From: Lycocorax pyrrhopterus obiensis
Lineage: Eukaryota; Chordata; Aves; Passeriformes; Paradisaeidae
Length of the DNA: 64,000 nt
Assembly (NCBI GenBank): GCA_014706295.1
Contig: JACSVZ010000022.1
Coordinates: 8,574,830-8,638,829 of the forward strand
Direction of reading: 5' to 3'
Positions 1 to 64,000 of the stretch are shown here, one piece after another. The translations under genes and the position numbers were made by a program. Under the pieces are notes generated by a model. That model was not told the DNA's origin, made no database searches, and saw nothing but the letters and a program-made list of their open reading frames with translations. Numbering within the stretch: the stretch's first letter is position 1; every line of letters starts with the position of its first letter.

Positions 1-2722
1 ACAAACTTCACATTTGTAAGTCTCACATGACTGACACCATCAGTATCTCTGGGTTTTAGAAGCAAAGAGAATGGTTTGTCCAGAACCCTTTCCACAATGC
101 AGACGGACCCAAGGAGCACATGAATGCAGCTTCACAATTAAGCAAGATTTTTGCTTAAAACTTTGTCAAAACAGCCTTCCCTTATGGTACCAGCCTTGGT
201 CTTAGCTTGGAGGACTTTGAGAAATGAACAGGTACTGTGCTCCCAGACATTCTACAAAGGGACCAAAAAGGGACATATTTTCTCTAACAAATTGAAAATC
301 ATTGAAGGAGAAAATAATTCCTCTGCATTACAGCTCCAAGTGCAAGAAACACCATTAAGTCTCACCCACTGCAAGCATTTAAGAAAGGTTCAAAGACAGT
401 TAAGCCATTGGACCGGTTTTAGCTATTTTGGTTCGTTTGCTATATTTTAAGACAATCACGTCAGCAAAGCAGAGTATTTCAAGAGTGCTTACATTCAGTT
501 ACAGCAGTCACAGGTTGCATATTCTGTAAATAGACACCACTACGTGCTGTTTCACCTAAAGGTTGGGGTTTCTAATGCCCTCTGATCTCTGCAAAGTTAC
601 CTGCCCAGTGCAGAGGAAAATCTCCTTCCAGCAGAACAGGCCTGACCCACGCCACACGCAGGCAGTGCACAATTTACCACGTCACAGATCTCTGTGTCTG
701 TCACACCAGAGGTGCTGGGCCAGGTCCACCCAAGTGACTTATACAAGATCCGACACTGACCAGAGAACTCCCTCCTAAGCTGGGGGAGTTTCTTTGACGC
801 AAAGGATGCTCATGAAAATTGCTCACCATAAAGACATGGTGAGGGCAAAGCCTATTGCACAGATTCCAGATGAGCACGGTATGAGCCCCGATGTTTCCCA
901 ACACCCGAGGCTATCAGACTGCTGGCTATCCCAGCATGTGCTCTTCCTGCAGCACCCCACAGACACTGCTTACTGCCTCCCTTTCCCTTAGGGACAGCTG
1001 TGATCCCACTGCGTTATCAAACTGAGACACACCGATGCAAGGAGCCCTGCGGAGGGGAAGAATGGCTTGGTTCCTTTCACAGCTGTGGAGCAGAACTGTG
1101 AGCAGCAGCCAAGAGCCTGCTCCAGTGGGGAAACAAGACCCTACAGAAACACGAAACGAACACGTCACCTCTGTAGCAGCATTGATTCAGGAGACACTGC
1201 TGTTTAATCATCCAGGTGATGTACCAAGGCCTAGTTCAGAAGCACGACGTGGAAACTGCTCCCTCCATCAGAGCAAAATAAAAATATAATGGTAGAAACG
1301 CTTGCTCTGTCCAAACATTCCATCATATGCTAGGAACACCTGAAACTACACAGCTCTGCTGTCACAGCCCACGGGGCAGAGGCGTTGCTCAGTCTCTGCC
1401 CTGCCAACAGGCTTTGTTTTACTCTCCACTCTGATGTGAGCTGATTGCACCGTCCTCACAGTGATTGTACGTGCTTGGGGCATTGTGGCTGATTGGGCTG
1501 TGCTGGGCAGGGATGGCAGGGAAATTTAAAAAAAAAAACAACACAAGAGCATCCAGAGGAACTGGAAGAGACTGAACCTCTTCCAGCAGGACACTGGTAA
1601 TTGTCTTCTCATCCAGATCAACTCCGCCTTTGCTCCACCACCATAAATGCACATCTTTGTTAATTCAACAGTCTTTACTTTCAGTTCAACTCTCCTGATG
1701 TGCTAAACCTTGCGGAAATGTGAAGGATTGTGAAATCAAGTTTTTATTCCAGCATCTAAAGATGTAAATTTGAAATGAAGCCTATAAAATATTTCACAAG
1801 CTGTGGAGATTTTTAAGTCCTCTTAGACACAGCCGAAGTACCTAATTCCTGAGAGAGGTTCACACAACTTCCACCCATTCAAACGCTGTTTCCTTTTCCC
1901 AGCACTCCATTCTCAGCAGGGTCTCCCTGGAGGACATTTCCAAACAGACAGACAAAGGGGTATCAGATCTGATCAAACTGACTGGCTTTTGGTTCTAAGT
2001 GGGTGTGGATTTTAAATTACAGAATGTCATTTCTTATGGAGGCACAACATGCTTTATCTACTCGTATAAATTGATAAAGTACACAAAACGAGGACAAAAC
2101 TGAGGTCTTGAAGAAATCATACTTGCTTAAAGCACACAGTGTAAGGCATGGGGCTTATTACAGGCTTTTTAAAAACTGAGATTTAGGTTTCTTTCAAAAG
2201 GCTGGAACAGTTTGAACATGTTCTCACCTGCTCTCTTCAGTGACCTAAAATTTATCAGTACCTTAACAGTAGAAACAGTTAACAGCTTGAGATTGAATGC
2301 AGTCTGTGCATTCACAAAGGAAAACAAAAACAAAAACCCCATAAACAAATCAGCTGTTACGGACAACAATCTGTATTAACTTAAACCAAAACGGACTCCT
2401 GGAAATTCAGTTGAAAAGAGAGTGAGCCAACTTTCATTAGCCTACTTCTATCTGGTTCCTCTGATTTAAAAACAATCCTCCTAAAAACAGTAACAGAACT
2501 CTTTTGGAATAACGTTTTAAATATATGTCTAACGTTAAAACATACAATCAGGATTTTCCATGTAATGGCATTCCTGAGTTCACAAAGGTGCTATGGAAAA
2601 ATAAACGAGCAGAAGTATTGCCCTCTATTTTGCTAGCATATTTCAATAGAAATCAATCTGTTCAGTAGTCATAAAAGCAAGGGGCTGATTGTTTGAGGAT
2701 GGAAGAATGTTCTACCCGTGGC
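1..2722 (-). other. STK4 3' UTR and/or downstream flank
   Basis: No coding exon is recognisable here. It lies directly downstream of the STK4 stop and is AT-rich with no strong codon signal, as expected for a long 3' UTR or flank. How far the transcript runs cannot be decided; it may end inside this stretch or beyond the window edge. Confidence 0.5.
1743..1748 (-). terminator. candidate STK4 poly(A) signal (AATAAA on minus)
   Basis: TTTATT on the plus strand gives AATAAA on the minus strand, about 975 nt past the STK4 stop. Short motifs like this occur by chance, so it is only a candidate. Confidence 0.25.
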
Positions 2723-45800
<43,078 letters not shown>

Positions 45801-45952
45801 GGCGGTCTGTCGGCGAGCCGGGTCTGCCCCTCACTGCTCCATGGCACCCCGCTCCGCCGCCGCTTCCGCCCGCCGCCGGATGCCAGCGGGGAGCGCCCGC
45901 CCCGGCTCCGGCAGGAGGGGCGCGGCTTCCCGGGCGCGGCGGCAGCGGCGCG
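45801..45952. promoter_or_regulatory. STK4/TOMM34 bidirectional promoter core
   Basis: The two start codons point away from each other with only 152 bp between them, so both 5' UTRs and the core promoter must lie in or overlap this stretch. It is GC-rich without a TATA box. An ETS-like CTTCCGCC lies at 45863-45870. Transcription start sites cannot be placed from sequence alone. Confidence 0.75.
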
Positions 45953-46067
45953 ATGGCCGCGTCCCCCGGTGCGCTGCGCCGGGCCGGCAACGAGGAGTTC
46001 CGCCGCGGGCAGTACGGCCCGGCCGCCGAGCTCTACTCCCGGGCGCTGGCGCAGCTGGAAGCCGCAG
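45953..46067 (+). CDS. TOMM34: TOMM34 coding exon 1
   Basis: 115 nt encoding MAASPGALRRAGNEEFRRGQ and on to LAQLEAA, the first TPR helices. Donor CAG|GTAGGG. GC-rich codon use reflects the CpG island. Confidence 0.92.
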
Positions 46068-49000
46068 GTAGGGCACGACCCGGGGCGGGCGGGCGGGCGG
46101 GAGGATCCCTCTGAATCGCGGCTGTCCCGCTTGTGCCCCGCGCAGGGGATGCCACCGCCGAGGAGCGCAGCGTGCTGCTGGCCAACCGCGCCGCCTGCCA
46201 CCTCAAGGACGGCGCCTGCAGCCTCTGCGTGGCCGACTGCACCAGGTGAGCGGCGGCGGGGCCGGGGGCACCCGGCGGGGCCGGAGGGAGCGCTCAGCCG
46301 CTTCCCGCGGCTCGGTTGGGGCGGGCGGAGGGGCGGCGGCAGCCCCGGAGCCGTGGGGCTCACGGCGCTCTCTCCCCTCCGCCGCAGCGCCCTCGAGCTG
46401 GTCCCGTTCGGCATCAAGCCTCTCCTGCGGCGGGCAGCGGCGTACGAGGCTCTGGAGAGGTACTCGCTGGCCTATGTGGACTACAAGACCGCGCTGCAGG
46501 TGGACTGCTCCGTCCAGGCGGCACACGATGGAGTCAACAGGTAGCGCCGGCCGGTGCCCGCGGCGGGGGCACCGAAGGGCTCGGGAATAGGGCAGCTGGG
46601 TGCTGCTGCTGCGAGCCGTGCTCATGCCGGCAGCCCCGGCAGGGGCAAGCTGTGGCCCAGGCACACGAATGAAGCAAGGCCTGGCCATGCTCCCTGTGCC
46701 TGCCAGTGCCTATAGCTCCTTTCAAGATGCTGGTCGAGGGCTGGGAATGATTGCTGTGAGACTCTTTCTGCTTTGCTCAGTGTGTGATTTAAAGGAAATA
46801 ATGAGCTAAAGTTCAGTACCCTATCCTGTAAGTCTCCCTATGTTTACTGTGTGTACAGGCTGCTGTAGTCCTGTTTTCTTCCTGTTGCTCTCTGCTTCGC
46901 TTCATGGCTTGCCAGACTAAGGAGTGAAATGCATGCCTCTTGCTCACCTGAGCAGTAACAGCCACAGCCCTTGGCCTATGGTATTTTTAGCCCTGCTGGC
47001 ATGAAGATAATCTCTTCATAAATGTCATGTAGAAGGAACCCACTGAGATTCATGTAAAGAAAGTAGCAGACAGAGAGATGCTGTTCTTAACACACAACCC
47101 AGGTTAAAAGTGACCCTGCTGGCTACTGCATGGCCCATGCAGCCAACAGCCAGGGTCACTGGGAGCTGTCTCTTGCAGGATGACTAAAGCCCTGCTGGAG
47201 AAGGATGGCGTGAACTGGCGTCAGAAGCTCCCGCCAATCCCCACAGTGCCCGTTTCTGCCCAGACGAGGTGGAGCAATCCTTGTGCCCAGGCCCCTGGGG
47301 CAAACACTCCTCCTGCCACTGCACCACAGGGAGAACGAGGTGGGAACAAGCCCTTGGGCTGGGCAGAGAGCCCTGTAGCTCCTAAGGGTGGTGAACAAGA
47401 CAGCTGCCACACCTGCTTGGTGTGTCTGTAGCTGGGGCTGAGGCCTGGAGAAACCCAGGCCTGGTTCTGCCACGGCCTTTTTGGTTGATTCTGGTTCCTT
47501 TGATGTCTCTGTGTCTCACCTCTGGTATGGGGATATTTGTTTTCTGTGAGGCTGTGATAGTCGTGGTGGTTTTATAGAGTTCTGTATCCTTTCACACCGT
47601 TTCCAGACCAGACTGCTGCTGGCATGGAGAGAGCTCGAATGCTGAAGGAAGAAGGAAATGAACTTGTAAAGAAAGGAAACCATAAAAAAGCAGTTGAGAA
47701 GTACAGTGAGAGTTTAAAGCTCAACAAGGAATGTGCAACTTACACCAACAGGTACTGTTCAGCTCTTTGCCAAGTACTTGGCCCTGTATAAAAGCTACCA
47801 TGGTACTTCCTGGCAGAACTGTTTAATGTTTGCTCCCAAACTAATGAATAAAACAAAACCACCCCCTCAGGTTCACCCCAAGTGCAACCTCCCCTGTAGT
47901 ATAACTTTCTTTGATGAGGTGCTACAGAACTCCTTGGAGACACTGCTCTGGGCTGCTAAGGGACTTCTCCCTTGACTGCTTTGTCTGCTAGGACTGGGGG
48001 ATGTTGAGTGGTCTCTGCTGCCCTACAAACCACAAACTGCAGACTGCTGTTCTTTAACACTCAACGTACTTCTAAGGCAGTTGCAGCAAGCAGAGCATAT
48101 GCTGCACTGGCAGAGACAGGAGCTTGCATCCTCAAATGCAAGTGCAGGTTCTTTAGCTTTAGAGCAGGTTGCTCTAAACATCTTCCTTTTTGTTCCTTTA
48201 AACTGAAAAACCATTTCCTTTTTTTCCCCTCCCTGTAAATGAAACAAACTTGAGCTCAAGAAGTAAGATCACATAAGACATGAGGATGGTTTTGGAGTCC
48301 AGCTTTGTGCTGCATTGACAGCTGCTCTGTGTGTTGCAGCAGGAGATGCTGCATTCAGCCAAAGGTCTCTAAGCAGGTGTCTGTGTTGCAGAGCTCTCTG
48401 TTACCTGACCCTGAAGCAATACAAGGAGGCAGCACAGGACTGCACCGAAGCTCTGAAGTTAGATCCTAAGAATGTTAAGGCACTCTACAGGCGTGCTCAA
48501 GCACTTAAAGAGCTGAAGGTAAGTCAGGAGTTTTCAAAGGGCTTTAGGCTAGGACTAGATGGCTGTTGATGCATGATCAGAGCCAGAGGTGGCCTTTAGG
48601 GCTTGTTTCTGTGCTAGACAACATCTGCCATCAGATAGCTGAGACCTTTAAGGACTAAGAAAGCTGAGCAAGTGCTTGTTCACAGAATCACAGCATATGC
48701 TGAATTGGAAAGGGCCCACAGGGATCCTCGAGTCCAGCTCCTCACCCTGCGCAGCACCATCCCCAGCGATGAGACCCTGTGCCCGAGAGTGTTGTCCAAA
48801 CGCTTCTTGAACTCAGGCTTGGAGCTGTGACCACGTCCCTAGGGAGCCTGTTCCACTGCCCAGCCACCTTTGGGGTGAAGAACCTTCTCCTAACACCCAA
48901 CCCAAACCTCCCCTGACACAACTTCAGGCCATTCCCACAGATCCTGTCCCTGGTCACCACAGAGACCAGTGTTGTGTTGAGCTTTATCTTTTTGTCTCAT

Positions 49001-49354
49001 AAGAAATTCTGGAGTCAGTACTGGAGTACATACTGCATTGGTGTTGGATTCAGAACCCGACTGAGTGATGAAATTGTCTTCTCAGCCCTAGTTTAAGCAT
49101 GTTTTAGAACAGCTACATCAATGCCAGTGCTTGAGCAATTACAGAGAGGGAGTCAGAGGCTTAATTGTGTTGTCTTTGCCTCTGTTGCTGGGTAGTAGTT
49201 CTGCCTTAGACTGCCTTTTTAATGCACTAACCCTTAAAAAATACTCTCTTTCTAGGATTACAAATCAAGTATTGCTGACATCAAGAGCTTGTTGAAAACT
49301 GAACCAAAGAACACAGCTGCACTGAGATTACTGCAAGAACTGAACAGAGCCTAG
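45953..49354 (+). CDS. TOMM34: TOMM34, TPR co-chaperone for HSP70/HSP90, whole coding span
   Basis: TOMM34 is a mainly cytosolic TPR protein that scaffolds HSP70 and HSP90 and helps deliver preproteins to mitochondria. Seven exons join in phase to 299 codons; human has 309. The N-terminal TPR cluster includes AGNEEFRRGQY (about 11-21), ANRAACHLKDG (about 51-61) and KPLLRRAAAYE (82-92). The second cluster carries the five carboxylate-clamp positions K190, N194, N224, K254 and R258 in KEEGNELVKKG, TYTNRALCYL and VKALYRRAQA. These are spaced as in Hop-type TPR domains that hold the EEVD tail of chaperones. The linker between clusters (about 145-180) is the least conserved part. The chosen ATG (45953) has G at -3 and +4 and gives the family-typical N-terminus, although the frame stays open upstream. 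It shares a promoter with STK4 and converges on PABPC1L. Confidence 0.96.
46068..46145 (+). other. TOMM34 intron 1 with G-quadruplex motif
   Basis: A 78-nt intron, near the lower size limit for vertebrates. Five G runs separated by single C residues lie at 46082-46101 on the sense strand, so the motif is present in both DNA and pre-mRNA. Confidence 0.85.
46146..46245 (+). CDS. TOMM34: TOMM34 coding exon 2
   Basis: 100 nt encoding DATAEERSVLLANRAACHLK, then DGACSLCVADCT. Acceptor CCGCGCAG, donor AG|GTGAGC. Confidence 0.93.
46388..46540 (+). CDS. TOMM34: TOMM34 coding exon 3
   Basis: 153 nt encoding SALELVPFGIKPLLRRAAAY, then EALERYSLAYVDYKTALQVD. It holds the K82/R86 positions of the first peptide-binding clamp. 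Acceptor CCGCCGCAG, donor AG|GTAGCG. Confidence 0.94.
47179..47339 (+). CDS. TOMM34: TOMM34 coding exon 4
   Basis: 161 nt encoding RMTKALLEKDGVNWRQKLPP, then IPTVPVSAQTRWSN and a Pro/Ala-rich linker. Acceptor TCTTGCAG, donor GAG|GTGGGA. Confidence 0.93.
47607..47751 (+). CDS. TOMM34: TOMM34 coding exon 5
   Basis: 145 nt encoding MERARMLKEEGNELVKKGNH, then KKAVEKYSESLKLN and up to TYTN, the start of the second TPR cluster. Acceptor TTTCCAG, donor AG|GTACTG. Confidence 0.95.
48392..48518 (+). CDS. TOMM34: TOMM34 coding exon 6
   Basis: 127 nt encoding ALCYLTLKQYKEAAQDCTEA, then LKLDPKNVKALYRRAQALKE. Acceptor TGTTGCAG, donor AAG|GTAAGT. Confidence 0.95.
48681..48985 (-). mobile_element. CR1 LINE 3' fragment in TOMM34 intron 6
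   Basis: The plus strand starts with the antisense CR1 terminus TCACAGAATCACAG and continues with GGAAAGGGCCCACAGGGATC. The minus strand still reads the C-terminal ORF2 motif RNRLPRDVV-like (QWNRLPRDVVTAPSL) preceded by GNGLKLCQGRFGL. It is antisense to TOMM34. Boundaries are approximate. Confidence 0.87.
49256..49354 (+). CDS. TOMM34: TOMM34 coding exon 7 and stop
   Basis: 99 nt encoding DYKSSIADIKSLLKTEPKNT, then AALRLLQELNRA and TAG (49352-49354). Acceptor CTTTCTAG. Confidence 0.95.
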   Translation, partial: DYKSSIADIKSLLKTEPKNTAALRLLQELNRA

Positions 49355-50312
49355 GGTAACCAAGCAACAAGGAAAGCTTTCTTTTCCACTGCAGAGGAAA
49401 GCTTTCTCCCTTCTGATGTTGTTACAGGGACCAGTCAATGCAGGATTGGTGTTGAAATCTATCTTCCAGTGCTGCTGAGATCTAAGAGGTTCTGTACCAG
49501 CACACTGAATGTTAAGACATAATCTGTATCAAACTCTAGTAAGCTGGCTCTATGATCATGCATATAGTTTTAATGCCCCTCCCCAAGAGGCATTTAGGTT
49601 AATTTTCCTGGTTGAAGTCAACTTGCCTCTAACTATTGGCCTCAGGGACTCATTACACGTTGGCTAAGATGCACAGGAAGCGGCTGTTCCTGTCTGAAGA
49701 GCTACAAACAGAGGGGTTTTAGTCCTTATTCAGGTGACAGTTTTGCTGCATTTGTGCTGCTATTACTGAAAGAAAGTTGGTGCAGGAACTGCTGTAGTTG
49801 CCAGAGCACCACGTACCCTTCTTGTAACAGGGGCACAGTTACTTGCACAGGGCCAAGCATGTTCCCTCTCCCCCTTGATGCCTGCTGGCCCTCAGCTGGG
49901 TTCTGCTGCTTAGTGTGGCTGGGCAGATGTTTACAGTAGCAGCTTTCTTTAATTATTCTGCACATTTAAGGAAACAGCAGCAAGTTAAGCCTGCCTTGTT
50001 ACACTGTGCACTGTTCTTTCAGATTCTGGGTGCTTGGGAATTTTGCAATGGTTTTTTGTCTTTTTTTTTTTTTTAAAAACCATTTTAGCTCCTCTGTGCC
50101 TTTTGGAACAGTTGCTATGGGGTGTTAATAGGGAGGAAAATATGCAGTAACACCCCAGCTGAGGTCTGGCTTACTACTTCAATGCATGTTTAAACTTCTC
50201 CTGATCTGGTATTGATGGCACTGAGTTTAAATGGTAGATAAAGAGATACTTGGAGTTACTTTGTGAACTGTTAAAACCCGTTCTCATTAAAGCCATGTTT
50301 ATTTTCACTCTA
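49355..50312 (+). other. TOMM34 3' UTR (inferred)
   Basis: Non-coding stretch from the stop codon to just past an ATTAAA poly(A) signal, about 960 nt. The end point is an inference from the signal. Confidence 0.6.
50286..50291 (+). terminator. TOMM34 poly(A) signal ATTAAA
   Basis: ATTAAA at 50286-50291 is followed about 30 nt later by a GT-rich stretch (TGTGTTTATTTGTGATGG), the usual layout of a cleavage site with a downstream element. Confidence 0.6.
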
Positions 50313-53300
50313 GAACTGTGTTTATTTGTGATGGATGGAATAGGGGAACTGAAACACTTGTTTAACCACTTCATAGTGTCCCCTCTTTTTGTCAGAGGAC
50401 TTCAAGCACTATACAGTGCCTTGCTCTTTCAGACAGTGACCTCAGCTCATAGTGGCCATTAAATTTAGAGTTCAGAGTCCCTACAGCTCCAGGGACACTG
50501 GGGCTGGGAAAGGCACGCCAAGGAGAGCACAGAGCACAGCACTGCACCAGGGTTTCCAACCATTGCTCAGCCTTGCACTCTGCCTCAGCTAGTAAGATGC
50601 TGGGCCATGCTAGACGTGATCCAGCTCATAATACAGACCAGGAGACAGAAGCTAGCCCTTGGTCAGGGTTCAAAAATCTTTTCCCACCTTGCATCTCCCA
50701 GCAGTGTTTCAGGCAGGTACCCCACTGAATTGAATTTAGAGAGCAATCCCTCTAATGCCATTTAAGACAAAGACTTCTTACCTTAGCCTGACATTAAACA
50801 GCTTTTTGTAGGTCCCAGGGCTTTACTCCATCAGCTATAATGGGCCAGGGCTTGAAACAAGTCCTCCCCAAGGGGCACAAATTGCTCCATTCACTCCACT
50901 CCTGCTTCTGAGCGTGGCAGCTCCATTGATCCCACAGCCAGCACTTGCCCAAGCTCTTAGCAGATGTGATGGATTTCAGGGTGGGGAAGCACACAGCACT
51001 ACACAGATAAGCAGAGAAAGGTCACAGAATCCAGGAATAGGACTGGCTTCACTTGACTAAGAGCTATCCTTTTGGCAGCCCTGCTGTTACCTGAGTGGCA
51101 AATGCCTGCACTGTTCAACAGCAGCTCCTCAGAGCACCCCTAACCAGCAGCAGCCACCATATCCTTCCCATCAGAACACCAGTTTTGTTTCTGCCTGATT
51201 CCAAAGATTTTCCCCAGCAATAGCATCAGGTAGACAGAGGTCATGCACAGCAACAAGACACTACTGCAAGCTCAGGGTCACTTCTGCTCCTGTCTCCCCT
51301 TCTGCTCCTGCTGAGGTGCTGCTGTCCATGCAGGACACTTCCCGGGTGGGCAAAGGTAGTGCTGGCCACAGGGCAACAGAGAGGGTTTGTCACGGACACA
51401 CCTTCATCTGCCCCACTCAGAAACAACAGCAGCTGTTCCAGACTGGAGACTCCAGACTCATTTGCATCGCTGCCTCAACTCCCTAAAGCCTCAGAGTTCC
51501 CCAAGGACTTCAGCCAGGGAGCTACTCTGAATTATTTCTGGTATCATCAGGGATCCAAGTGCCAGCTTCACCTTTTCTGATCAACATTTTAGAACTTGTC
51601 CTTGTTCATATCCTCTCTTAGGCTATTCTGATATCCCTGTGTTCCTGGGCACCACTTTGCATTCCCTCTGGCTTTACAGGGGACTCACCAGCCCAGCCAC
51701 CTGGCACTGTAGGTGATGTCAGGCACACCTGAACTGCCCTGTTACACCTGAAAAAAGGCTGCAGCCAAGATAACCAACAGCAGAATGAAGTTTACCTGTA
51801 CAGCCCTATTCCAGCTCCTTACGTGCATTACACTCATGCAAATACATGTTTTTCCTCTAGAGACCAAGCAGAAAAGGTTCCAGCCTGTGACACTTTGAGA
51901 GAAATAACAAATGAAGGTCCTGTACATTAAGTGAATTAATGTCCTTTATAAGCATCTCACTGAGGAGGTGATATCTAAACAATGAACAGTTCAGGCTGAG
52001 GCATCCACTAAGGAAAATAAATATTTAAGGAGGTCAGAGGAAGAACTGGTGAAATGAAAAGTGAGAAAAAGGAATGATGAAAAGCCCCAGTGAAGAGTCC
52101 CAGCAGAGCAGAGCAGAGACTATGCAGGAGCAAATGTGTAAGTGGTTCTATTAAAATGCTGGAAGGAAAAGAAGAGGTAGGAGGGGTGACTCAGCAGGGA
52201 GCTGAAGCGAGAGTATGATACAGCACAGAAGGAAGATTGAGACAGCAACACCAGCACAAGCTGCACAGAAAGAGGGTGGGTGGTGCTGGTGGAGGTGTGC
52301 TCCTGCCAGCTCGAGGAAGCAGTCAAGTGAGGTCAGTGCTTCACCAGCCTCAAGTACCAAGGAGTCTCTAGGGACTGAAATTCCTATCCTAACTAGGAAG
52401 AGCAGAGGATTAAGGCCAGGGTGATGACAGCAACACAGCGAGCAGCGCACAGCAAGAACAGGTCCCAGCTCCTCCTGCAAGCAGGGAGTGTCCCCGTGGG
52501 ACGAGATTCGGTCATGAACGGATGCAGGGGCTCCTTGAAACCTCTGGTCAGGGACACGCATTGGAAACACAGCTTTTGATTTACAGCTACTCCACAATAC
52601 CTCAAAAACTTGCTCTTGTGCAACACAAACACATAGACACACCCTGTGGTGACCAGCAGGAGACACTCGAGGCCAGTACTGCAGGCATACAAGGTTCATT
52701 ACAAAAGGAGAACAACAGGAATCCATCCTGTTTTGCTTAAATCCATCCTTCTAGGGAATCAGAAAGGATTAGAGGAGCCTGTTGGTTGACAATTTGTAAA
52801 TGTAATCCTGTACTTGTATGTCCCTTCTGCCAGCTCTCCAGACTGACAGCCCACCAGCACCACAAACTTCAAACACTAATTACTGCAGCCTGAGTCCATC
52901 CTTCCACCTGCAGGAAGCAAAGTACAGGCTGTCTTTCTGCCAAGGGAACTAACCCCTCTTTCTAGGGGGGGGGGCATGGAAGTATTGGTTCTTAATTAGT
53001 GTCAGCTACACGAACAAATAAAACTACAGAACCCAATAAATTCACTATAATGATGATTGATCAGCACTCATCATTTCCTGGGCAACTGACCCAGGCTGGG
53101 TTGCACACGATATTTCACAAGGTGCTTTCAGTGGTGAGAAGAGATTTAATGTGGGGATTTTTACAGGTGCAGGAGGAAGCAATTCTACAAGGGTTACAGT
53201 ACACGCAAACAATGGGATGGGGCATTTGAAGACAAAGCGAGGGTCACTGTACGGGCATGATTCCAACAGCATGGTGGGTTTCCTGCTCCTGTTCTTCAAC

Positions 53301-53930
53301 AGGAACATTCTCAGGGCTTGCTCTCAGTCCCAAAGTCTGCAAGAAACAGAGAACCCAAATATGCAGTTTTCAAGTGCTAAAGGAAGAGTTTCCTCAAGAC
53401 AAGATGAAATTCACCTGAACTTGGGTTAGCACAGTTACTGTCGTATCATACAGTCAAGTCAAGGAAATATCTGAAATATCTTCAAAGGGGTACATACAGT
53501 CTGAATTGCTTTGTTAGTGTGTCTATCCCAGCCTCAGCAGCAGGGCCAGCTCTCCTGATCAAGCTCACAAAGGATACTTCATAGGGTATCTACTGCCATG
53601 GTTCTGAAAAAAAACACTGGGAATTCCCAGGAAAGGTCGTGCTGGTCCCCACTAGACCTACAGAAAAACAAGGACCTGTCCTATCTTCCTTTCTGGTAGC
53701 ACAGTCATTGCCCTCACCAACACAGAAAGAACCCACATAGAACCAGGACTCTGCGGTACAACTAAGTCCAGAAAATGGAGGATGCAATTTAAGAAATGGA
53801 ATATTACAGTCAAAGACACTGATATTGCTTATTAAACCTTGCTTGGCCTGGATGAGAAACCCAATCCCCAGTTTCAGAGTCAGAAACCAGAGACTCTGAG
53901 CACACCACAGCTGCCAGCACCCACCTGGAG
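50313..53930. other. convergent TOMM34/PABPC1L interval, including PABPC1L 3' UTR
   Basis: About 3.6 kb between the two convergent genes. It contains no exon I recognise. The longest open frame (52151-52726, minus) has no family resemblance. The part next to 53930 should be PABPC1L 3' UTR. Confidence 0.65.
53145..53150 (-). terminator. candidate PABPC1L poly(A) signal (ATTAAA on minus)
   Basis: TTTAAT on the plus strand gives ATTAAA on the minus strand, about 780 nt past the PABPC1L stop. No AATAAA was seen on the minus strand nearer the stop. Weak evidence. Confidence 0.25.

Positions 53931-64000
<10,070 letters not shown>

Larger units (their letters stand above)
46541..49255 (+). other. 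TOMM34 introns 3-6 (between listed exons)
   Basis: Introns 3 (46541-47178), 4 (47340-47606), 5 (47752-48391) and 6 (48519-49255). Only intron 6 holds a recognisable element, a CR1 fragment. I see no alternative exon or RNA gene. Confidence 0.8.

Noticed and set aside
52151..52726. 191-codon open frame on the minus strand between TOMM34 and PABPC1L
   Set aside because: Cys/Leu/Ser-rich translation with no recognisable domain and several overlapping frames on both strands; most likely chance.

Overview
The window is a stretch of vertebrate nuclear genome, almost certainly from a bird and probably a songbird. It holds intron-rich genes with GT-AG junctions, a CpG-rich divergent promoter, and several decayed CR1 LINE copies of the kind typical of birds and other sauropsids. 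I see no bacterial, phage or viral gene set, no CRISPR array and no gene cluster of unknown function. The bird assignment is an inference from the CR1 copies and from gene size; the exact species cannot be read from the sequence.

Three protein-coding genes can be reconstructed exon by exon. STK4 (MST1, Hippo-pathway kinase) lies on the minus strand from 45800 down to 2723: 11 coding exons and 486 codons. TOMM34 (TPR co-chaperone) lies on the plus strand from 45953 to 49354: 7 coding exons and 299 codons. PABPC1L (embryonic/oocyte poly(A)-binding protein) lies on the minus strand from 63940 down to 53931: 14 coding exons and 636 codons. For all three, the exon phases add up to one open frame with no internal stop. 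The order STK4-TOMM34-PABPC1L and the relative orientations match the human 20q13.12 neighbourhood, so this is conserved synteny.

Region by region: 1-2722 is downstream of the STK4 stop (3' UTR and/or flank). 2723-45800 is STK4, whose last two introns (19.7 and 12.2 kb) take up about three quarters of the gene and hold two CR1 fragments, small tandem duplications and a perfect 13-bp hairpin. 45801-45952 is the 152-bp space between the divergent STK4 and TOMM34 start codons, inside a CpG island. 45953 to about 50310 is TOMM34 with its 3' UTR. From about 50310 to 53930 is the convergent interval between TOMM34 and PABPC1L. 53931-63940 is the compact PABPC1L gene, cut off a few bases upstream of its start codon by the window end.

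The three genes do not form a pathway. STK4 controls growth and apoptosis through LATS and MOB1, TOMM34 hands clients between HSP70 and HSP90, and PABPC1L binds maternal mRNA poly(A) tails. The points most worth a second look are a GC-AG intron in PABPC1L, a C10 run inside its coding sequence, avian-type substitutions at both caspase sites of STK4, a G-quadruplex motif in a 78-nt TOMM34 intron, and an internally deleted CR1 that still reads as a roughly 200-codon frame.
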